From positions 25,344-89,343 of the IMG/VR virus record IMGVR_UViG_3300019487_000026: a stretch of DNA of 64,000 bases. One strand, 5' to 3'. Positions 24,504 through 34,425 of the stretch are shown piece by piece. The notes under the pieces are model-generated. The model did no database searches. It saw nothing but the letters and a program-made list of their open reading frames with translations, and was not told the DNA's origin. Numbering within the stretch: position 1 is the first letter of the stretch; the number at the start of each line of letters is the position of its first letter. Position numbers and translations under genes: made by a program. Source of the DNA: a virus.

Positions 24504-25427
24504 ATGCGTCTCCTAAAGGACATCTACGAAATGGCACGAACAGCACAAGTATGCGCGAACTGTGGTCGTGAGCTTGGTGTAGGAAAGAACCATTTCTACT
24601 ACAAAGATAAAACCACAGGTACAGCCAAATACAAGTGCAAGGGAACAGGTACTTTCTTCTCAGCTGCAGCTCCTGGAACTGCTCCAAGCACTCCTGGTGC
24701 TTCGACTGCTCTTCCAACAGCACCAGCCGCGACACCAGCACCGACAACTCCACGAGTTCCAACACCAGCAAAAGCACCCAGGGCGCCGATTCCGGGGGGT
24801 TCGGGCACCGATCGAATCAAGCAGTGGCTCGACGAGCACAAGATTACTGGATATACGATTCGAAGTGATGGTCTAGTTGATGTTTCGGGCCATGTGATTC
24901 TCAATGGATACGGAGAGTCGACGCTTCCGGTCAAATTTGGAAAGATCACTGGTGAATTCCATGCTGGTGCAACTGCTCTGACAACAATGGATGGCATGCC
25001 TTCACACACAACCGGCGACTGCATGCTTGACACATCGAAATTCACATCATGCCACGGTCTACCAGCCAATATGGAATGTGAAGGATCGTTTGCTTTGTTT
25101 GGCAACAAACAGATGACGAGCTTGGATGGGATGAACATCAAAACAGTTGGAAAGATTCTTTATCTTTCAAAGCTACCTCTGATCAAAGACCTGAAAGATA
25201 TTCACGAGCGTGTTCATCATGTTGGGGAAACGATCGTCCTCGCAAAGACGCCAATCGAATCACACGTCTTGGGACTTATGTTGATTCCTGGTCTGAAGAA
25301 CGTTGAGGGACTAGAACCAAAAGGCGTACTGGACATTTTAAACAAATACCTAGCTGGAGATCGAGATCTTTATATGTGTCAAGATGAGCTGATCGACGCC
25401 GGGTTTCTACCGTTTGCGAAGCTCTAA
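24504..25427 (+). CDS. zinc-site plus low-complexity plus leading-edge repeat protein
   Basis: About 307 residues (start ATG 24504, after GAGGATG; ATG 24495 is possible). MRLLKDIYEMARTAQ N-terminus, CANCGRE half zinc site, then an Ala/Pro/Thr linker (~55-95), then repeats LPVKFGKITGEF / MTSLDGM typical of a family common in T4-like giants. Overlaps the ATPase gene by one base. Confidence 0.7.
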   Translation: MRLLKDIYEMARTAQVCANCGRELGVGKNHFYYKDKTTGTAKYKCKGTGTFFSAAAPGTAPSTPGASTALPTAPAATPAPTTPRVPTPAKAPRAPIPGGSGTDRIKQWLDEHKITGYTIRSDGLVDVSGHVILNGYGESTLPVKFGKITGEFHAGATALTTMDGMPSHTTGDCMLDTSKFTSCHGLPANMECEGSFALFGNKQMTSLDGMNIKTVGKILYLSKLPLIKDLKDIHERVHHVGETIVLAKTPIESHVLGLMLIPGLKNVEGLEPKGVLDILNKYLAGDRDLYMCQDELIDAGFLPFAKL

Positions 25428-28400
25428 TGGACAAGAAGAATCAAGTCGTAAAACTGATGGGTAAGACGATGCGCCACATGGCGGGCCGTTCACAAGGCCG
25501 CTACAAAGGTGCAGGTCTTCTACTCGCAGGTGATCCGGGGGTGGGGAAGGCCCAACCATTGTATTCAAAAGTGTTAACGCCAACTGGTTGGAAGACAATG
25601 GGCGAGGTTGTTATCGGTGATGATGTTATTACACCGTCTGGGGATGTTGCGAAAATTACGGGCGTGTTTCCGCAGGGTAAGAAAGACATTTATACTATCA
25701 CGTTTCACGACGGCAGTCAAACGCAATGTTGCAAAGAACACCTCTGGAAGTGTTATTATTCACCATATTCTACACAACCAGCGGAAGAACATATTGTTTC
25801 AACGGAGCAACTTATAGACTTGCTCAACACAATGAAAAATAAAGGTTATAACAACAATATTTCAATTCCTCTCACAACAGCAGTTGAATATTCGACTCAA
25901 AATTATGAGATTGATCCATATGTTTTGGGAGCACTATTGGGTGATGGATCACTATGTGGTAGCACGATCCGGTTTACATCTGTCGACAGGGAAATTGTCG
26001 AACGTATCCAAACGTTTTTGCCAGAGCAAATGCAAATTAATAACATTTCTGGATCCGTAAAAGAACATTTGATTGTGCGGAAACCAGAATTTTTTAGAAC
26101 ACGCCAAGAAAGCAAATTTGTTTCTATACTGAAAAAACTTGAATTATACGATAAACATTCACACGAAAAGTTTATCCCTGATGTCTACAAACACGGTTCT
26201 GTTGACCAGCGGTTTGCTCTTTTACAAGGTTTGATGGATACAGACGGGACAGCCACCACACAACAAGGACGACCCTCCTTTTGCTCAACAAGCTATCGTC
26301 TTGCAAGAGACGTGCAAGAATTAGTGTGGTCGCTTGGTGGTTGCGCATCTATTAGCACAACACACCCAACTTACACCTATAGGGGTGAAAAACATCAAGG
26401 AAAAACAGCATATGTTGTGCTGATAGCACATCCAACACCAAAAATGCTTTTCTCGTTGTCTCGCAAGAAAGACCTGTGTCGTGAGACACACGGTAATGAT
26501 CGTATTACCTTACGACGACGTGTTGTTTCTATTCAACAAACTGGATATGAAGAAGCCCAATGTATTTTAGTTGATCATCCCGATCATCTGTATATAACTG
26601 ATGGTTATATCGTTACACACAACACGACATTCGTTGAGCTCATGTCGGGCTTGCTTGGCCTTCCAGCAGTCATCATTGAGATTCCCCACATTACGGAAGA
26701 ACACTTGATCAATATTCCGTTCATCGTTTATAACGATGTCGACAACACTACAAAGCAAGGTGTGTCGCAAATGAAACCAGCAGGCCAGGGATCTGACGAA
26801 TATGAGTTGGTTCTGGCACAGTCGAATTTGTACACGCAAATTATGGCTGAGAAGAAAACTCCTGATGCGGAGTATCTCAAGAAGATGAAAACAGCTCCTC
26901 GCTATGTGCAAGATATGTTCCGCTTTTACGGTGGAAACGAAACAACAATTCCGCCGGTAATTCATGCTCTTCGTTCGAAATATGAAAACCTTCTCTTCTT
27001 GGATGAATATTATCGCAATACGTCAATGCGTATTCGAAACATCTTGCGTTCGCTGCTGAACCGTAAGATCGGTAGCCACCCACTACCCAAAACAACGTAC
27101 ATTATCTATGCATCAAACATGAACGATGCTGGTCTTGAAGATATTCCGGACAATCATCAATTCAAAGAAATGGAATATAAGACTCCTTCAAAGAATGACT
27201 GGTTTGACTGGTTAGAATCCAACGTTGTCCACAAAACTGGGAAGCCCCTACAACCTGAAGTTCTTCAGACCTTTCGGACGCTTCTAAAAGACGAAGACAT
27301 GAGTCATACGGATGTCGACACAGGGATTCGCACCTCACCTCGACGCTGGGAACAGTTGATTCTGTACGTGAATGCAGCGTTGCCAGTTGACAACCAAGCA
27401 GAGGCAAAGGCTTTGCTGACGAACGTACGAAACAACTTCATTGGTTTTGAACATGGAGCTGATGACAAGTGGCGTCACAGTAGTATTGAAAAGAAAGTTG
27501 TCAAGGCAGTGGCAAAACTGATTCAAACAACTTCTAGTATCACGACAGCACCCACCGACGTGCATGAAATGCATGATTGGCGAGAAACTCTAACACATCA
27601 ACTTCGTATGCGAATGCGGTTGGGTGATCATCGTAAGTATGTGCCGGTCGTTTCGGGTCCTCCAGGTATTGGTAAGACAACACAAGCTGAAATCATTGCA
27701 ACTAAAATTGCGAATGAACACGGCTGCAAGTTCGGTCTTCGGGTGATTGACATCGACATTGGGGAAATCTTTTCAGAAGATGCAACAGGTCTGCCTCTTC
27801 CTGGTCGTCGTTTTGAAGAGCACGGACAACGTCAAATCACTGTGAAATTCTCATTTCCTAAACTGTATCATCAAATCATGACGATGATTAAGGAAAAGGA
27901 TCATGATTTTATTGAGTCCTTGAAAGACGAACACGGAGACGAAGCACCGAAATATATTCAAGAATACGAAAAACAACGCTGGAAGTACCTGATCTTCTTT
28001 GACGAAATTAACCGTGTCGACGAAAACACGTTTAATGCGTTGCGGCGTGTCATTCTCGAAAAGAACTTCGGTCCTGCTGGTGATGCTCACGGTTCGATGC
28101 TAAAACTTCCGAAGGAAGCAATTATCTTTGCTGCAATGAATCCAGAAGGAACTGGTACAATTCCATTAACGGCTCACTTTCGTGATGTTGTTGATCTGGT
28201 TCCGTCAAAGGGCTCATGGCAAATGACGAGAGCATACCTCCGTACGCTTTCATCCGGCAAAGGCAATCTTCGTGATGTTGCTCTAAACATTGCGGACGCG
28301 TTCGTCGATAAATTCAAGAGTCGCGATTCGAAATATCATTCTCAAGAAACAGCATTTTGGTTGGATATTGGAACGCCCGTGTATATTTCACCTCGTGAAT

Positions 28401-29137
28401 ATGAAGACGTTATTGAGACGCTTGTTGATGAAATGGAAGCTGGAATCAAGGACGCCCTTGATGATCCTGATATGAAGGAGGAAGGCTTACGAGATGCGAT
28501 GGACGATGTTGTTGGTGAAGCACTAGAAGATTCCTTGGCATTCTCGTTCCGAAAAGGTCATACGAATAAAGAGGAATTCATGGCAAAGGTACGGCCGTGG
28601 GTTGCTTCTCTTGATGATCGCGTGTTTGGCGGCCTTGTCTCGAAGAAAACCAAGGCACCGACAATGGCAGAGTCGCTGGCTCGATACTTCGAAGGGACCG
28701 ACTTGACGCACATGAGTGACGACGCGAACTTTGCGCACATCAATTTAAGCGCCAATAATGCTCAGTTTGTTGAAGAAGTTAAAGAACTGCTCACAACACG
28801 CTTTACCGATGATGCATCCGTGCAGAAGTATTTGCTTGAAAAAACGCACTCCAAGATCGTTCTTGATAAAGCTGGTCGCCAACTGAAGACCAACCCAGGC
28901 GAAAAGGTTTCCCTCTTTACGAATTTCGTGTATGCTGTCCTTTATACGCTGCACATTCACAATCATCAGTTCGATCGCCTTGTAGCGCTCGGAAAGGCAA
29001 TTTCACAGTCGTTCTCCAACATTGTGAAAACCTTGGAGCAAAAAGGTCGCTTGAGTGCTGACATTAAACGTCAGACTGACCGTGAGGTGACGCGGATCCG
29101 AACAGAAGTACCTGAACTTGTTCAAAGCTTGACGTAA
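25427..29137 (+). CDS. tandem MoxR-type AAA+ ATPase interrupted by an intein
   Basis: 1236 residues as read, 878 after intein removal. The first P-loop (GDPGVGK) is split from TTFVEL by the intein at residues 42-399. A second module near residue 740 has GPPGIGKTT, Walker B IFFDEINR and sensor AAMNPEG. This is a MoxR/CbbQ/NorQ-like tandem AAA+ unfoldase arrangement. The VWA protein directly downstream is the usual partner of such ATPases. Translationally coupled to the upstream gene. Confidence 0.85.
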   Translation: MDKKNQVVKLMGKTMRHMAGRSQGRYKGAGLLLAGDPGVGKAQPLYSKVLTPTGWKTMGEVVIGDDVITPSGDVAKITGVFPQGKKDIYTITFHDGSQTQCCKEHLWKCYYSPYSTQPAEEHIVSTEQLIDLLNTMKNKGYNNNISIPLTTAVEYSTQNYEIDPYVLGALLGDGSLCGSTIRFTSVDREIVERIQTFLPEQMQINNISGSVKEHLIVRKPEFFRTRQESKFVSILKKLELYDKHSHEKFIPDVYKHGSVDQRFALLQGLMDTDGTATTQQGRPSFCSTSYRLARDVQELVWSLGGCASISTTHPTYTYRGEKHQGKTAYVVLIAHPTPKMLFSLSRKKDLCRETHGNDRITLRRRVVSIQQTGYEEAQCILVDHPDHLYITDGYIVTHNTTFVELMSGLLGLPAVIIEIPHITEEHLINIPFIVYNDVDNTTKQGVSQMKPAGQGSDEYELVLAQSNLYTQIMAEKKTPDAEYLKKMKTAPRYVQDMFRFYGGNETTIPPVIHALRSKYENLLFLDEYYRNTSMRIRNILRSLLNRKIGSHPLPKTTYIIYASNMNDAGLEDIPDNHQFKEMEYKTPSKNDWFDWLESNVVHKTGKPLQPEVLQTFRTLLKDEDMSHTDVDTGIRTSPRRWEQLILYVNAALPVDNQAEAKALLTNVRNNFIGFEHGADDKWRHSSIEKKVVKAVAKLIQTTSSITTAPTDVHEMHDWRETLTHQLRMRMRLGDHRKYVPVVSGPPGIGKTTQAEIIATKIANEHGCKFGLRVIDIDIGEIFSEDATGLPLPGRRFEEHGQRQITVKFSFPKLYHQIMTMIKEKDHDFIESLKDEHGDEAPKYIQEYEKQRWKYLIFFDEINRVDENTFNALRRVILEKNFGPAGDAHGSMLKLPKEAIIFAAMNPEGTGTIPLTAHFRDVVDLVPSKGSWQMTRAYLRTLSSGKGNLRDVALNIADAFVDKFKSRDSKYHSQETAFWLDIGTPVYISPREYEDVIETLVDEMEAGIKDALDDPDMKEEGLRDAMDDVVGEALEDSLAFSFRKGHTNKEEFMAKVRPWVASLDDRVFGGLVSKKTKAPTMAESLARYFEGTDLTHMSDDANFAHINLSANNAQFVEEVKELLTTRFTDDASVQKYLLEKTHSKIVLDKAGRQLKTNPGEKVSLFTNFVYAVLYTLHIHNHQFDRLVALGKAISQSFSNIVKTLEQKGRLSADIKRQTDREVTRIRTEVPELVQSLT
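25550..26623 (+). mobile_element. intein with LAGLIDADG homing endonuclease, in the Walker A motif
   Basis: 358 residues in frame. Starts AQPLYSKVLTPTGWKTM (Ala at position 1, not Cys/Ser), includes LAGLIDADG motifs VLGALLGDGS and LLQGLMDTDG, and ends ITDGYIVTHN before Thr+1 of the host protein. Splicing rejoins GDPGVGK-TT. Ala1 inteins use a modified splicing route. P-loop insertion is a favoured homing site. Confidence 0.88.
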
Positions 29138-29146
29138 GGGTGGATC

Positions 29147-31042
29147 ATGGGACGAGCAGCGTTTGCACGATTTGAGCGGCTGACGGAAGCGTCATCTCCA
29201 CCTTTGTATAGAAAACGTGCCGCGCCTGGCGAGGTCAAGTTCTCTAAGTCTTCGTTCACAGATCCCTTCATTCAAAAAATGCTGACACTGATCGGTGGAG
29301 TGGCAAAAAAGACTCCTGCAGAACTTGAAAAAGAGATTCAGGCGTATATCGACACCGAGCTTGCGCCGGCGGCAAAGAAAGCGCCTCTCTTGTATCATAC
29401 GATGATGGACAATGCTATCGAAGGTGAAGTCTTCAAGAAGTTTGAAGAGATAGCGTACGATAGTGGTGCGCCAACACTCAATCTACCAACGTTTTTGCTT
29501 CTCGTAAACTGGATTGCGGCGGATCACGACGAGGTTTGGCCTCTGCGTGGTTATATCGATCGGCGTCGTCTAGCAAACCCACGCTATACATGGTCAGGAA
29601 CACCACTTGCTGGATGTAATATCGTTCCCCAAAAGGGACGTCCGTATGATTCAATCAAAACTGCTGCGGCAACACCAGGTGGTGAATTTATCTTCAACTT
29701 GCAGTTCGTTCAGAAGTGGCTCGACTGGGCTCATCTGAAAGGTGTTCGCGGGCCAGGCAAGAAATATATGTCCAACGGTGGAAAGATTCCGGACGCATAT
29801 GTGTTTATCGAATTCCTGATCCTTCACGAATTCTTCCACTATTCAAATGATGACTTTTACTACCAGAAGGTCATCCCGAAAGCCAATCCAAAGATTATCA
29901 ACTGGGTTGGGGATTTCCGGTCGAATTATTTTCTTGTGAAGAGTGGTTATCCACAACCACCAATTGGTCTGTTTAATGATTTGATCAATTACGATCGACA
30001 ACCCGATTACGTTACGATGTACAACCTCGTCAAGGAGCAAATGGAAAAGCTCCGAGATCCCGATCTCGAGAAAAAGATCCAAGACATTATGGATGGGATG
30101 TCCGACGATCACGGACCTGGGTCGGAAGAGGGCGAAGAGGCTGAGGTCGATCCAAACACGACTGCAGAAGATCTCGACAAACACGGAAAGCAAGTTCAGG
30201 ACAAAGCTTCCAAGTCCGAAGACACCAGCGCCGAAGAGCGAGAGGCAAAAGAAAAAGAAAACGCAGAGCAGGACCAAAAGGAACGCGAGCGTGCTGAAAA
30301 AGGTCGTCGAGAAAAAGGCGGAAAAGCACAAGGTGTTGACTATTCGAAGATTGCCCCCGACTATAAGTGGGATCAACTCGTCGACCGATTTGTCAAGTCT
30401 TCAAAGATACTGAAACAGTTCAGTTATCGTCGTCCTAGCCGACGAAACGTGACGGGATTAGATGTCCTTCGCCAACAAAAAGCTGCTGCCCTGAAACCAT
30501 CTGAAGTAGCGATGGAACACGTTGATCTAAACTTGTGTTTCGTTCTGGACTGCTCCGGATCGATGCTTGGAAATGTCAAGAAAGTATTCGTCAATGCTCG
30601 ATCGCTTTTGACAGACCGTAAATTTGAAAAGTCTGAGGTGTACGTGTTGAAATTTAGCGATCAACATGAACTATACAAGGGTGTGTTCAAGACGAACAAG
30701 GCGCGAAAGATTGAAGACATTGCAAAAGATCGATTTGGTCCTTACAACACGACGATGGATACCGTGTTTGCGACGGCTCGTGGGGGTGGTACGGAAATTA
30801 ATGCGGCGTCGGCAGCCGATATGGCAACGCTGATGAAGTTAGGCTACAATTGTCTAGTGTGTACCGATACCGATATTTTGTGGGAGCACAACTTAACGTT
30901 GATGATGGATCTTTTCAAGAAATTTCCGCGCCATATGTTTCTAATCATGGTTGATCGTCGCTGCTATATTCAATGGCGCCAAAAAACTGGCATTGCAACA
31001 CCAAATATTTCTCACTTCCCTGGTGGTCGATCCGATTACTAA
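29147..31042 (+). CDS. metallopeptidase-like plus VWA domain protein
   Basis: 631 residues. N-terminus FERLTEASSPP is capsid-targeting-like. A zincin-type LILHEFFHYSND lies near 226; an acidic/charged linker spans ~325-410; a VWA domain follows with MIDAS DCSGSM (~467) and CTDTD (~582). Layout matches the putative metallopeptidase/VWA partners (DUF2201-like) of MoxR ATPases. It lies 9 bp after the AAA+ gene. Confidence 0.8.
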   Translation: MGRAAFARFERLTEASSPPLYRKRAAPGEVKFSKSSFTDPFIQKMLTLIGGVAKKTPAELEKEIQAYIDTELAPAAKKAPLLYHTMMDNAIEGEVFKKFEEIAYDSGAPTLNLPTFLLLVNWIAADHDEVWPLRGYIDRRRLANPRYTWSGTPLAGCNIVPQKGRPYDSIKTAAATPGGEFIFNLQFVQKWLDWAHLKGVRGPGKKYMSNGGKIPDAYVFIEFLILHEFFHYSNDDFYYQKVIPKANPKIINWVGDFRSNYFLVKSGYPQPPIGLFNDLINYDRQPDYVTMYNLVKEQMEKLRDPDLEKKIQDIMDGMSDDHGPGSEEGEEAEVDPNTTAEDLDKHGKQVQDKASKSEDTSAEEREAKEKENAEQDQKERERAEKGRREKGGKAQGVDYSKIAPDYKWDQLVDRFVKSSKILKQFSYRRPSRRNVTGLDVLRQQKAAALKPSEVAMEHVDLNLCFVLDCSGSMLGNVKKVFVNARSLLTDRKFEKSEVYVLKFSDQHELYKGVFKTNKARKIEDIAKDRFGPYNTTMDTVFATARGGGTEINAASAADMATLMKLGYNCLVCTDTDILWEHNLTLMMDLFKKFPRHMFLIMVDRRCYIQWRQKTGIATPNISHFPGGRSDY

Positions 31043-31575
31043 AGGTCGGTAGATCGAACGTATTCCATGACCCCTTTACATTCGGGGCATTCTGGAAGTT
31101 TCAACTTACCCTCGAAAGCTCCATGCTTTTTTTGACCGAAAACTTTTGGCTTCAAGCAATCCAAGCAACGATACAAGTGCAGTCGCTTTGCCTGTGAAGG
31201 AGGCATATGGACGTGAACGTCTGTATAAATCTCTGGCTTTACGCCAAACTGTTTCATAATCTGAATCCACTCGATTCCATGTGGCTTGGAGTTTGGATGC
31301 ATGATATTCTGTGCTAGGTGTGCTACTTCGTGTGGTACGATTGTTTCGATGAACTCTTGAGAATCCTGTACAATATAATATGGATTGAAACTGATACGAG
31401 TTTTAACGATTGCCCCTTCCGCATCGCTATACGTGAACGTTTGGGCAGCAACCGTACCTCGTTGTGTGTAATCGATTTCGGGGGAAGGAATTTGAACATC
31501 AAGCAAGGAATTTGCCTTGTTCACCCAGTACGTGGTGTGGTCCTCGATTTTGTCTTTAAGCAATGGATCAATCAT
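31039..31575 (-). CDS. SprT-like zinc metalloprotease
   Basis: 178 residues. PHEVAHLAQ (81-89) is the HExxH site, and a C-terminal zinc ribbon (CLDC ... CPEC) follows, the architecture of SprT/Spartan, which cleaves DNA-protein crosslinks in eukaryotes. ATG preferred over a GTG one codon earlier. A GCTAAATA late-promoter variant precedes it on the minus strand. 4 bp convergent overlap. Confidence 0.85.
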   Translation of the reverse strand: MIDPLLKDKIEDHTTYWVNKANSLLDVQIPSPEIDYTQRGTVAAQTFTYSDAEGAIVKTRISFNPYYIVQDSQEFIETIVPHEVAHLAQNIMHPNSKPHGIEWIQIMKQFGVKPEIYTDVHVHMPPSQAKRLHLYRCLDCLKPKVFGQKKHGAFEGKLKLPECPECKGVMEYVRSTDL

Positions 31576-31673
31576 CACAGTTCTCCCCCTATATTTAGCT
31601 GTTGTTGGTTGACAACCCTTTCCACTTTTGTTTATGCTTGAACACGAAATAGGTTCCGCAAATAGGAGATCTC

Positions 31674-32447
31674 ATGGACGAAGTCAAACGGAAGAAAATT
31701 GAAACACTAGCGAAGTGGGGCATTGCACTCGTTGGTGCTGCGGTGATTGCGCCTGTAATCTTTCTTTCGATTAAAGGTTTAATCGGTCTGATTATTGCTT
31801 TCGTCATCGGTTCAACTGCAATCGCATTTGCTCCGTGGTTTGCGATGAAACTAGCAAACTGGAAAGTTAAGGCTATCATGCACGAGGCACACGAAAGCCC
31901 AATCCCAACCCTGCTGAACCAGGTTCAAGAAAAATACCAAGCCCTCTCTCGATTTAAAGACAGCATCACAAACTTTCGCACGGAAATTGCAAATTTCGAA
32001 GAGAAAGTCAAATTGTTTTCCCAGCAGTATCCAGCAGAGGCTCCAAAGTTTGAGCAACAACTCGAGGGGATGAAACGACTGCTACTCTACCGTGTCGACA
32101 AATACAAAGCCGCCAAGAAACAAACAGAAGAGTTCGAAATGGCTGTGGGTAAGGCTCGTGCACTGTGGGATATGAGTCAGGAAGCACAGCGAATGAACAA
32201 ACTCGCTGGGATGCAAACAGGCGATCCATTTGAGAAGATCAAAACCGAAGTTGCTCTTGAGAGTGTTGTTTCATCCGTAAATCAGGCCTTCAGTGAACTG
32301 GAGACTGCTCTGATGGATGATGACACTGCCAAACAGCTCGCCACTAACCACACAACGGCCCTGGAATACAAACCAGTTCCGGCAACCGAAACAGTTGATT
32401 TTTCGCAACTTCCTGCTCAACCAGCCAAAATCAAGGTGCGTGCGTGA
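31674..32447 (+). CDS. membrane protein with PspA-like coiled coil
   Basis: 257 residues. Two adjacent membrane segments (about 14-62, IALVGAAVIAPVIFLSIKG and GLIIAFVIGSTAIAFAPW), then a long coiled coil. AGGAGAT site. The next small gene starts in its stop codon (GTGA). Confidence 0.7.
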   Translation: MDEVKRKKIETLAKWGIALVGAAVIAPVIFLSIKGLIGLIIAFVIGSTAIAFAPWFAMKLANWKVKAIMHEAHESPIPTLLNQVQEKYQALSRFKDSITNFRTEIANFEEKVKLFSQQYPAEAPKFEQQLEGMKRLLLYRVDKYKAAKKQTEEFEMAVGKARALWDMSQEAQRMNKLAGMQTGDPFEKIKTEVALESVVSSVNQAFSELETALMDDDTAKQLATNHTTALEYKPVPATETVDFSQLPAQPAKIKVRA

Positions 32448-32596
32448 AATTTCGAATCATTGCTATTGTGATCCTTCTTGTCGTCTTGGGGGGATTAGCA
32501 GTTCTTGTCAGCCAAGACGACAGTAGACCTGTGCCTCAAAGTGCACCATCGTCTAATCCAGATGATTCTGCATTGAAAGGGTTGAGAATTAATTAA
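32444..32596 (+). CDS. 50-residue single-span membrane protein
   Basis: GTG start overlapping the previous TGA. KFRIIAIVILLVVLGGLAVL then a short Pro/Ser/Asp-rich tail, so it is likely inner-membrane with a periplasmic tail. Confidence 0.6.
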   Translation: MKFRIIAIVILLVVLGGLAVLVSQDDSRPVPQSAPSSNPDDSALKGLRIN

Positions 32597-32606
32597 AGGA
32601 GATTTT

Positions 32607-33527
32607 ATGAAGAACGTAATCGTAGCACTCATTGCAGCACTTGCTGTGGGTACCGCGTCGGCCCAGCAACTGATCGTTGCTACAGGTAGCGCCGAAGGTA
32701 CTTACTCGAAGCTGTTCAAAGAAATGATTGGTCAGTGTTCGGGATCAGGCCTCTCGATGATTGAGAGAAACTCGACCGGATCGATCGAAAACCTGAACAA
32801 CCTTCTCGGCAACCAAATCAACGCTGCGTTCATCCAAACCGACGTGTTGTTCGCTCGTGCCAATCGCGACGATCTCGGCAACGTCAAAACGCTTGTTGCT
32901 CTTCATCCGGAAGAGGTGCACTTCGTTGCACCTGTAAATTCTGGAATCAAGTCGGGTGGTGTTGTGGGCTTTGGTGGTTCGGCTATCGTGTTTAGCAACA
33001 TTGCCGACCTGCAAAACTACAAAGTTGGTGCAGCTGGTGGTTCGGTTGTCTCTGCAAACCTGATTCGTCTTCAAAGCGAAATTGCTTATCAGGTTGTCGA
33101 GTACGCTGACAACAAGGCCGCTCTGACCGGGCTCGCTGCAGGTGAGATTCAAGCCGTCGTGATGGTTGGTGGTGCTCCGCTTGGTGCTGTTGAAGCGCTT
33201 GGACCGAGCTACAAACTGTTGTCGATCAATGAGTCGACGTACAACAAGCTCAAGGGCGTCTATCGTCAAGCTCGCCTGTCGTACAACAAGCCGAACTCGC
33301 TCAAAGCGGATGGTGTGTCCACGATTGCCACAGACGCGCTTCTCGTCACGAGGGAGTACAAGACCGAGAAATTCATCACCGGTCTTTCGAAGTTCCGCAG
33401 TTGCGTTCTAAATGCCCTTCCTGAGCTCCAAGAAACAACCGGTACCCACCCGAAGTGGCAAACGATCAAGGCCGACAACAAAGGCAAGTGGGCCTGGTAT
33501 GATCTACCAGTGGTCGGAAAGAAATGA
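32607..33527 (+). CDS. TAXI-family periplasmic solute-binding protein
   Basis: 306 residues, signal peptide to about residue 19 (VALIAALAVGTASAQ). Mature protein has ATGSAEGTYSKL near the start and AAGGSVVSANLIRL mid-protein, hallmarks of TAXI receptors of TRAP transporters that bind dicarboxylates or amino acids. No membrane TRAP subunits are nearby, so it would work with host permeases or act as a scavenger. AAAGGAG site. Codon use does not stand out from neighbours. Confidence 0.8.
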   Translation: MKNVIVALIAALAVGTASAQQLIVATGSAEGTYSKLFKEMIGQCSGSGLSMIERNSTGSIENLNNLLGNQINAAFIQTDVLFARANRDDLGNVKTLVALHPEEVHFVAPVNSGIKSGGVVGFGGSAIVFSNIADLQNYKVGAAGGSVVSANLIRLQSEIAYQVVEYADNKAALTGLAAGEIQAVVMVGGAPLGAVEALGPSYKLLSINESTYNKLKGVYRQARLSYNKPNSLKADGVSTIATDALLVTREYKTEKFITGLSKFRSCVLNALPELQETTGTHPKWQTIKADNKGKWAWYDLPVVGKK

Positions 33528-33901
33528 GCAAAAAGACTACATCGTTAGTAGTGTGGATGGATCCGCGCGACTGTGATCCTCCACACGAAGTTCGAAAGCA
33601 CGAGAGGCTCGAGCCTCTCGTGTATGCTTTTGCAACCGAAGGTTTTGACAAGTCTCGTCCTGCGCTCGTCGGCTACATTCTCAATGGACGCATTCAGTTG
33701 CTCAGTGGAACACACAGACACGCGGCTGCAAAGAAAGTTGGAATTCAGATTCCCGTCACGATCTGGCTAGGATCACAAATTGAAGAGTCCTGGGGTGTTT
33801 CACTCGAGGAGTGGCGAAGAATTATGGAGGACATTCCTGTCTCTGATCTCGAAACGGTTGACCTCGAGTACTTCCGTGAGCATGGATTGGTAGAGAAGTG
33901 A
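33524..33901 (+). CDS. ParB/sulfiredoxin-fold protein
   Basis: 125 residues. GYILNGRIQLLSGTHRHAAA (51-70) resembles the ParB N-terminal GxHR box, with THRHAAA the nucleotide-binding segment. The helix-turn-helix of true ParB is absent, so it may be a stand-alone ParB-type CTPase or nuclease. ATGA coupling with the TAXI gene. Confidence 0.65.
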   Translation: MSKKTTSLVVWMDPRDCDPPHEVRKHERLEPLVYAFATEGFDKSRPALVGYILNGRIQLLSGTHRHAAAKKVGIQIPVTIWLGSQIEESWGVSLEEWRRIMEDIPVSDLETVDLEYFREHGLVEK

Positions 33902-34001
33902 TTCTTCACCCTGTTTTCTTTTCTGTTGTCTTTCTTTGAACCTCCATATATACTTTCATCCTTGCCTGTTTGAAAGCAGGTTTGGAATTGTTGACCTAGC
34001 A

Positions 34002-34009
34002 TATAAATA
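34002..34009 (+). promoter_or_regulatory. T4-type late promoter (TATAAATA)
   Basis: Perfect consensus, predicted start near 34015, ahead of the small gene at 34056. Confidence 0.65.
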
Positions 34010-34055
34010 GGTCGATGATGTGTGAACATTGTTTGTTTTGAACGAAGGATTTGAA

Positions 34056-34187
34056 ATGCATAACTCGCAACGACATAGCTGGCGCCAACTGAGCAACTCG
34101 CTCGGGTTGAGCTCCGTCTGCTCAGAGCGAGATTATATGCGCTTTGAACAGCCTAGCAGCGCCCTTCGTGGAGGACCTGGAATCTAA
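34056..34187 (+). CDS. 43-residue protein, unknown
   Basis: Polar, Ser/Arg rich, ending GGPGI. GAAGGA site 7 nt upstream. A single-gene unit between a perfect late promoter and an intrinsic terminator, which supports expression. Confidence 0.5.
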   Translation: MHNSQRHSWRQLSNSLGLSSVCSERDYMRFEQPSSALRGGPGI

Positions 34188-34214
34188 AGTTCTCAAAAAA
34201 GATAGACAAACACG

Positions 34215-34250
34215 AAGGGCCTTGAGAGAAATCCAAGGCCCTTTTATTTT
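34215..34250 (+). terminator. intrinsic terminator
   Basis: AAGGGCCTTG/CAAGGCCCTT, 10 pairs, followed by TTATTTT. Confidence 0.8.
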
Positions 34251-34385
34251 GGTGTACGTGTTGATGCGGAACGTGACTGCGACCCAACACGCAAAAGATA
34301 GTCGGTCGAATGGGCGGGTGTCCGGATGAAACCGTGGCGGGAACGCGGGAGTACAAAAGGCACTTGCGTATTCGTATGAGTACGC
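34251..34385 (+). other. gene-free spacer before tRNA-His
   Basis: No credible gene. It holds a GCGTA ... TACGC hairpin near 34365-34385 and leads into the long hairpin at 34386. Confidence 0.5.
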
Positions 34386-34421
34386 ATTTTCTTGATCATT
34401 TCTAAGAGTGATCAAGAAAAT
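34386..34421 (+). terminator. 13-bp hairpin directly before tRNA-His
   Basis: ATTTTCTTGATCA pairs perfectly with TGATCAAGAAAAT, loop TTTCTAAGAG. It ends 4 nt before the tRNA-His 5' end. Either a two-way terminator or a 5'-leader structure guiding pre-tRNA processing. Confidence 0.6.
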
Positions 34422-34425
34422 CAAT

